Of a DNA stretch of 64,000 bases, positions 58,666-64,000 are shown one piece after another. The notes beneath the pieces were generated by a model, which worked only from the letters and a program-made list of their open reading frames with translations, was not told the origin of the DNA and ran no database searches. How positions within the stretch are numbered: the first letter of the stretch is position 1; every line of letters begins with the position of its first letter. Origin of the DNA: an uncultured Aquabacterium sp. (GTDB lineage Bacteria > Pseudomonadota > Gammaproteobacteria > Burkholderiales > Burkholderiaceae_C); contig NZ_CAJYGK010000156.1 in assembly GCF_913773725.1 (NCBI RefSeq), positions 62,001 through 126,000 of the forward strand, read 5' to 3'. The position numbers were made by a program, and so were the translations under genes.

Positions 58666-60420
58666 ATGCTGCGCCGCCTGAGCCTGCGCGATTTCGTCAT
58701 CGTCACCCAATTGGAGATCGACCTGGGCGCCGGCTTCACGGCGCTCACGGGCGAGACGGGTGCCGGCAAGTCCATCCTGATCGACGCGCTGCAACTGGCG
58801 CTGGGCAGCCGCGGTGACGCTGGCGTGGTGCGCGAAGGCGCAGCCAAGGCCGACATCACCGCCGAGTTCGACCTGACCGAGTCCCTCGCCACGCGCCTGG
58901 CCCCTTGGCTGGAAGAGGCGGGCTTCGAAGTCGAGCCGGGCGCCCCGCTGATGCTGCGCCGGGTGGTCGATGCACAGGGCAAGAGCCGCGCGTGGATCAA
59001 CGGCGCGCCGGCCACCGTGTCGCAACTGCGCGAACTGGGTGAGCACCTGGTCGACATCCACGGCCAGCACGCCTGGCAGAGCCTGACCCGCACCGACGCC
59101 GTGCGGGCGCTGGTGGACGGCCAGGCGGGCGTGGACACCAACGCGCTGCAGCAGGCCTGGACCGCCCGCCGGGATGCACAGCGCCGCCTGGAGGAGGCCC
59201 GCAGCCGTCAGGCCGATCTGGAGCGCGAGCGCGAACGCCTGCAGTGGCAGATCAGCGAGCTCGACAAGCTGTCGCCCCAGCCCGAAGAGTGGGAGACACT
59301 GAATGCCGAACACCAGCGCCTGAGCCATGGTCAGGCCATTCTGGATGCCGCCCGGCTGGCGCTCGACGCCGTCTCGGAGGCGGATGACAGTGCCGAGTCG
59401 CTCACCAGCCGCGCCATCGACGCGCTGGAAGATGTCGCCAGCGTCGAGCCCCACCTGGCCAATGCGCTGGAGGTGCTGCGCGACGCCCAGGCGCAGTTGC
59501 AGGACGCCGCCCACAGCCTCAACAGTGCGCTGCACCACACCGAGCTCGACCCGGACCGCCTGGCCGAACTCGACGGCCGCATGTCGGCCTGGATGAGCCT
59601 GTCGCGCCGCTACCGCCGCCAGCCTGCCGAGCTGCCCGAACTGCTGCAAGGCTGGAAGGCCGAACTGGCCGAGCTGGATGCTGCCACCGACCTCGACGCG
59701 CTGGAGCGCGAGGCCGCCCGCGCTCATCAGGCCTGGCTCACCGTCGCGCGGGCCGTATCGAAGCAACGCGCGCAGGCCGCCCCCGCCCTGGCCGAGGCCG
59801 TCACCGCCGCCATGCAGGAGTTGGGCATGGCCGGTGGCCGCTTCGAGGTGGCCCTGACCGCGCAAACCGAGCCGCAGGCCTTCGGCCTGGAATCGGTGGA
59901 GTTTCTGGTGGCCGGTCACGCCGGCAGCACGCCGCGCCCGCTCGGCAAGGTAGCCTCGGGCGGTGAGCTGTCGCGTCTCGCGCTCGCCATCGCGGTCACA
60001 ACCACACAGCGCACGGCCGATGCCGAGCAGGTCGGCACCCTGATCTTCGACGAAATCGACTCGGGCGTGGGCGGCGCCGTGGCCGACACCGTGGGTCGGC
60101 TGATGCAGCGCCTGGGCCACGGCCGTCAGGTGCTGGCCGTCACCCACCTGGCCCAGGTGGCCGCGTGTGCGCACCAGCACCTGCTGGTGGCCAAATCGCT
60201 CCAAGCTGGCCAGACCACCAGCGACATCCGCCCGGTGGACGGCGATCCGCGTGTGGCCGAGGTGGCCCGCATGCTGGGCGGCGCGGTCAGCGACACCAGC
60301 CTGGCCCATGCCCGCGCGATGCTGGAAGCCGCCCGCGTGCAAGACGCGCAAGACCGTGAGGCGCCACCGACCGGGGCGCCAGGCACGGCCAAAGGCCGGC
60401 GCCGCAAGGAGGCCGCATGA
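58666..60420 (+). CDS. recN: DNA repair protein RecN
   Basis: MLRRLSLRDFVIVTQLEIDLGAGFTALTGETGAGKSILIDALQLALG...VDIHGQHAWQSL...KVASGGELSRLALAIAV...LIFDEIDSGVGGAVADTVGRLM. Confidence 0.97.
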   Translation: MLRRLSLRDFVIVTQLEIDLGAGFTALTGETGAGKSILIDALQLALGSRGDAGVVREGAAKADITAEFDLTESLATRLAPWLEEAGFEVEPGAPLMLRRVVDAQGKSRAWINGAPATVSQLRELGEHLVDIHGQHAWQSLTRTDAVRALVDGQAGVDTNALQQAWTARRDAQRRLEEARSRQADLERERERLQWQISELDKLSPQPEEWETLNAEHQRLSHGQAILDAARLALDAVSEADDSAESLTSRAIDALEDVASVEPHLANALEVLRDAQAQLQDAAHSLNSALHHTELDPDRLAELDGRMSAWMSLSRRYRRQPAELPELLQGWKAELAELDAATDLDALEREAARAHQAWLTVARAVSKQRAQAAPALAEAVTAAMQELGMAGGRFEVALTAQTEPQAFGLESVEFLVAGHAGSTPRPLGKVASGGELSRLALAIAVTTTQRTADAEQVGTLIFDEIDSGVGGAVADTVGRLMQRLGHGRQVLAVTHLAQVAACAHQHLLVAKSLQAGQTTSDIRPVDGDPRVAEVARMLGGAVSDTSLAHARAMLEAARVQDAQDREAPPTGAPGTAKGRRRKEAA

Positions 60421-61331
60421 GGCTGCTCGACGTCGTCCTGTTGACCGGCATCTCCGGCTCGGGCAAATCCGTCGCCCTCAATGCGCTGGAAGACGCCGGC
60501 TATTTCTGCGTCGACAACCTGCCCCCGGAACTGCTGCGCGGCCTGGTGAACCTCGAGCAGCAACGCCTGCCCGAGCAACAGCGCCGGCTGGCCGTGTCGG
60601 TGGATGTGCGCAGCGCAGGTTCACTGCCACAGTTGCTGCCCGTGCTGAGCGAGCTGCGCACGGAAGGGCACACACTGCGATCGGTGTTCCTCGATGCCAG
60701 CACCGAGGTGCTGGTGCGGCGCTTCTCGGAAACACGCCGCCCTCACCCGCTGCTGCAGGCCACGGGCCACGTCCCCGCACAAGGCGAGCAGCCCGACCGG
60801 GCGCTGTCTCAGGAAGACCAGGCCCTGATCGACACCATCAACCTGGAGCGCGAACTGCTGAGCCCGCTGCGCGACGTGTCGACGGTGATCGACACCACGC
60901 TGCTGCGCCCCGCCCAGCTGCGCACCTGGATCCGCAACATCGTGCAGGCGGCGCCAGCCCGGCTCACGCTGGTCTTCGAGTCGTTCGCTTTCAAGCACGG
61001 CGTGCCACTGGACGCCGACTTCGTGTTCGACGTGCGCATGCTGCCCAATCCCTTCTACCTGAAGGAACTGAAGCCGCTGACCGGTCGCGACCAGCCCGTG
61101 ATCGACTACCTGGCGGCCCAGCCTGAATCGGCCGAGCTGATCACCCAGATCGAGGCCTTCCTGCTGCGCTGGCTGCCAACGCTGGAGGGCGATCAACGCA
61201 GCTACGTCACGGTCGCCATTGGCTGCACAGGCGGCCAGCACCGCTCGGTGTACTGCGTCGAGCAACTGGTGCGGCGCTTTGCGCCACGTGGCGTGGTGCT
61301 GGCCCGGCACCGCGAGCAGGACGCCCGCTGA
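60417..61331 (+). CDS. rapZ: RNase adapter protein RapZ
   Basis: VVLLTGISGSGKSVALNALEDAGYFCVDNLPPELL...LVFESFAFKHGVPLDADFVFDVRMLPNPFY...YVTVAIGCTGGQHRSVYCVEQL. Confidence 0.97.
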   Translation: MRLLDVVLLTGISGSGKSVALNALEDAGYFCVDNLPPELLRGLVNLEQQRLPEQQRRLAVSVDVRSAGSLPQLLPVLSELRTEGHTLRSVFLDASTEVLVRRFSETRRPHPLLQATGHVPAQGEQPDRALSQEDQALIDTINLERELLSPLRDVSTVIDTTLLRPAQLRTWIRNIVQAAPARLTLVFESFAFKHGVPLDADFVFDVRMLPNPFYLKELKPLTGRDQPVIDYLAAQPESAELITQIEAFLLRWLPTLEGDQRSYVTVAIGCTGGQHRSVYCVEQLVRRFAPRGVVLARHREQDAR

Positions 61332-61393
61332 AGCGCCTGCCCGCATGACATGGGCCAGGCCCTCCCGGGCCGGGCCTTGTCGACGTTGCCAGC

Positions 61394-62323
61394 TCAGCCC
61401 TGCTTGGCCATCGCTTCGCGCAACGCCGTCTTGAGCTGCGCGCCGATCTCCGGCTTGCCGGCAAACGGGTCGGTCGGGTTGCGGCCCTGCATCACGTCTT
61501 CCAGACGGGTCTGCACCATGGCCAAGGCCTGCGGGTGCGTGTAGATGTAGAACTGCCCGGCTTCGATGGCGCCGAACACCAGCTTGGCCGTATCGGCCGC
61601 CGTCACCTTGCCCGACGTGACGGCCTTGGTGCTCATGGCCTGCGCAATCATCTGGCTGGGTGTGGGCTTGCCTTCGCTGCGCAGCTCCGCCGGGCGGTTG
61701 CGGTGCGACATGTGGATGCCGGTGGGCACGAAATAAGGGCACAGCACCGAGGCATGCACCTGCTCGCTGACCAGCGCCAGATCCTGGTACAGCGTCTCGG
61801 AGAGGCTGACCACCGCATGCTTGCTGACGTTGTATGCGCCCATGTTGGGCGAGTTCAGCAGGCCGGCCATCGAGGCCACGTTGACGATGTGGCCCTGCCA
61901 GCTCGGGTCCTTGCGCGCGGCGTTGAGCATGAGGGGCGTGAAGACGCGCACGCCGTGCACCACGCCGAACAGGTTGACACCCAGCACCCATTCCCAGTCA
62001 CGCTGGGTGTGCTCCCAGATCAGGCCGCCGTGGGCCACGCCCGCGTTGTTGATGACGATGTGGGGCGCACCGAAGCACTCCATGCACAGGTCAGCCAGGG
62101 CCTGCACGTCCTCGGCGCGCGACACGTCACCGCGCAGGGCCGCCACCTTCACGCCCTTGGCGGTCAGCTCGGTCACGGCCGCATCCAGCGCGTCCTGCTG
62201 CACGTCGGTCAGGACCAGGTTCAGGCCCTTCTCGGCGCCCAAGCGCGCCAGTTCCAGCCCGAAGCCGCTGCCGGCGCCCGTGATCACGGCCGTCATGCCA
62301 GGGCGAAGGGTCAATGCGCTCAT
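61394..62323 (-). CDS. SDR family NAD(P)-dependent oxidoreductase
   Basis: GMTAVITGAGSGFGLELARLGAEKG...HIVINNAGVAHGGL...IVNVASMAGLLNSPNMGAYNVSKHAVVSLSETLYQDL. Confidence 0.9.
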   Translation of the reverse strand: MSALTLRPGMTAVITGAGSGFGLELARLGAEKGLNLVLTDVQQDALDAAVTELTAKGVKVAALRGDVSRAEDVQALADLCMECFGAPHIVINNAGVAHGGLIWEHTQRDWEWVLGVNLFGVVHGVRVFTPLMLNAARKDPSWQGHIVNVASMAGLLNSPNMGAYNVSKHAVVSLSETLYQDLALVSEQVHASVLCPYFVPTGIHMSHRNRPAELRSEGKPTPSQMIAQAMSTKAVTSGKVTAADTAKLVFGAIEAGQFYIYTHPQALAMVQTRLEDVMQGRNPTDPFAGKPEIGAQLKTALREAMAKQG

Positions 62324-62363
62324 GTAGGTCTCCTGCTGAAGCGTTGTTCAATGAAAATCAGGC

Positions 62364-63395
62364 TCAGATCAGCTTCACCAGCTGCTTGCCAAAATTGCGG
62401 CCCTTGAGCAGACCCATGAAGGCTTCCGGCGCGGCGCTCAATCCCTGAGCCACCGACTCGCGGAACTTCATCCTGCCGGTGGCCACCATGCCGCCCAGCT
62501 CGGTCATGGCCTCGGGCCACACCTCGGGGTGCTCGCTGACGATGAAACCTTCCACCTTCAACCGGTTGACCAGGATCAGCGCCGGGTTCTGCATGGGTGT
62601 GGGCTCACCGTTGTAGCCAGCGATCATGCCGCACACGGCGATGCGGCCGAACGCGTTCATGCGCGCCAGCACGGCGTCCAGCACCATGCCGCCCACGTTC
62701 TCGAAGTAGCCGTCGATGCCGTTCGGCGTCGCTTCCTTCAGCGCCTTGTAGAACGACTTCGGGTCGGGGTGGGCCTTGTAGTCCACGCAGGCGTCGAAGC
62801 CCAGCTCGTCGACCACATAGCCGCACTTCTCGGCGCCGCCCGCCACGCCCACCACACGGCAACCGCGCGCCTTGGCGAGCTGGCCCACCACGCTGCCCAC
62901 CGCCCCGCTGGCGGCGCTCACCACCACGGTCTCGCCGGCCTTGGGCTGGATGATCTTGATGAGACCGTACCAGGCCGTGACGCCCGGCATGCCGACCGAG
63001 CCCAGATAGGCCGACAGCGGAATGTGGGTGGTGTCGACCTTGTTGAGCAGGCCGCGCTGCGTGGCGTCGACCACGCTGTACTCCTGCCAGCCGCCCATGC
63101 CGACCACCTTGTCGCCCACGGCAAACTTGGGGTGCTTGCTGGCCACCACCTCACCCACCGTGCCGCCGATCATCACGGTGTCCAGCGGTTGCGGTTCTGC
63201 GTAGCTCTTGCTGTCGTTCATGCGGCCGCGCATGTACGGGTCGAGCGACAGGTAATGGTGGCGCACCAGCACCTGGCCCTCGGCCAGATCGTCGGCCGAG
63301 GGCACGGGGGCTTCGACCATGCGGAAGTTGTCGGGGGTGACCTCGCCTTGCGGGCGAGAGGCCAGCAGCAGCTGGTGGTTGACGGCCTGGCTCAT
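62364..63395 (-). CDS. NADP-dependent oxidoreductase, CurA/leukotriene B4 dehydrogenase-like MDR family
   Basis: NHQLLLASRPQGEVTPDNFRMVEAPVPS...LVRHHYLSLDPYMRGRMND...GMPGVTAWYGLIKIIQPKAGETVVVSAASGAVGSVVGQLAKARGCRVVGVAGG. Confidence 0.92.
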   Translation of the reverse strand: MSQAVNHQLLLASRPQGEVTPDNFRMVEAPVPSADDLAEGQVLVRHHYLSLDPYMRGRMNDSKSYAEPQPLDTVMIGGTVGEVVASKHPKFAVGDKVVGMGGWQEYSVVDATQRGLLNKVDTTHIPLSAYLGSVGMPGVTAWYGLIKIIQPKAGETVVVSAASGAVGSVVGQLAKARGCRVVGVAGGAEKCGYVVDELGFDACVDYKAHPDPKSFYKALKEATPNGIDGYFENVGGMVLDAVLARMNAFGRIAVCGMIAGYNGEPTPMQNPALILVNRLKVEGFIVSEHPEVWPEAMTELGGMVATGRMKFRESVAQGLSAAPEAFMGLLKGRNFGKQLVKLI

Positions 63396-63429
63396 GGGAT
63401 GCTCCTTGGGTGGGTTGGCACAGCGGGGT

Positions 63430-63897
63430 TCAGTCGGACCCGTCCCCTTGCAGGGGAACGCGCGACAGGGCCTGCGTGGCACGGCCAGACACCGGCAGCG
63501 CGCGCAGGAACTTGAAAGTGCCCGTGGCATGGGCACAGATCTGCCCCGCCTCGTCGAGCACACGGCCTTCGCAAAAGGCCATCTTGGCCGTGGCATGCAT
63601 CACCGCGCCCACGGCACGCAGCGTGCCCTGCCCGGGTCGCATGAAGCTGGTCTTCATCTCGATGGTGACGATGCCGGGGCCGCCATCGGGGGCGTCCTTG
63701 TTGCGGCTGCGCGCAGCATGCGCCATGGCCACGTCGAGCATCATCATCAACAGCCCGCCGTGGGCCACCTTGAAGGAGTTGGTGTGCACGTCCGCGTCGA
63801 GCGTCAAGCTCAACTCGGCCTCGCCATCGGCAAAGCGCTCCAGGCGCAGTCCCAGGTGCTCGACCAGCGGGATGTGAACGGGAAAGGGAATGGACAT
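63430..63897 (-). CDS. PaaI family thioesterase (hotdog fold)
   Basis: IPLVEHLGLRLERFADGEAELSLTLDADVHTNSFKVAHGGLLMMMLDVAMAHAAR. Confidence 0.88.
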   Translation of the reverse strand: MSIPFPVHIPLVEHLGLRLERFADGEAELSLTLDADVHTNSFKVAHGGLLMMMLDVAMAHAARSRNKDAPDGGPGIVTIEMKTSFMRPGQGTLRAVGAVMHATAKMAFCEGRVLDEAGQICAHATGTFKFLRALPVSGRATQALSRVPLQGDGSD

Positions 63898-63900
63898 GGA

Positions 63901-64000
63901 TCAGGCACCGATGATGGCGCTCACCCCGCCGTCGACCGCGAGGATCTGGCCGGTGATGTGCTTGCCGGCATCCGAGGCCAGCAGCACGGTGGCGCCCTTG
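63901..64000 (-). CDS. SDR family oxidoreductase, C-terminal fragment (truncated by window edge)
   Basis: Reverse translation KGATVLLASDAGKHITGQILAVDGGVSAIIGA*, typical SDR C-terminus. Confidence 0.85.
   Translation of the reverse strand, partial: KGATVLLASDAGKHITGQILAVDGGVSAIIGA

Noticed and set aside
58474-60351. 625-aa minus ORF opposite recN
   Set aside because: Shadow of recN.
1-64000. CRISPR arrays, IS elements, integrases, prophage genes, rRNA operons
   Set aside because: No regularly spaced repeats, transposase/integrase motifs or rRNA-like sequence recognised on either strand.

Overview
GC-rich (~67%) chromosomal window, by gene content and synteny most likely from a Burkholderiales betaproteobacterium. 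It is gene-dense and mostly housekeeping. The main blocks, left to right: pcm/surE; a NarL-type response regulator and membrane histidine kinase pair; a lone GspE/PilB-type ATPase; a Gram-negative porin with a clear terminator; tatD-lolD-DUF2788-DUF2189-lolC; recJ; flagellar flgN-like/flgM/flgA, then flgBCDEFGHIJKL with a trailing EAL-like/HDOD gene; srkA; an mdtABC-type RND efflux operon; a GlyGly-CTERM-like subtilase behind an atypical carbamoyltransferase; an HDOD protein; gbsR-cydAB (cyanide-insensitive-type bd oxidase); two GSTs; a TonB receptor / periplasmic binding protein / diguanylate cyclase operon; a CAU tRNA; three glycosyltransferases; hrcA / nadK-recN-rapZ; and an SDR / CurA-like reductase / PaaI thioesterase group. 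I saw no rRNA, CRISPR array, transposase or prophage. The best candidates for under-described biology are: (i) the TonB receptor-binding protein-diguanylate cyclase operon, (ii) the carbamoyltransferase lacking the usual metal-ligand residues, apparently co-transcribed with a surface-sorted subtilase, (iii) the palindromic operator-like site upstream of gbsR-cydAB, and (iv) two DUF membrane genes translationally embedded between lolC and lolD. No searches or alignments could be run; family calls are from recognised motifs in the supplied translations.
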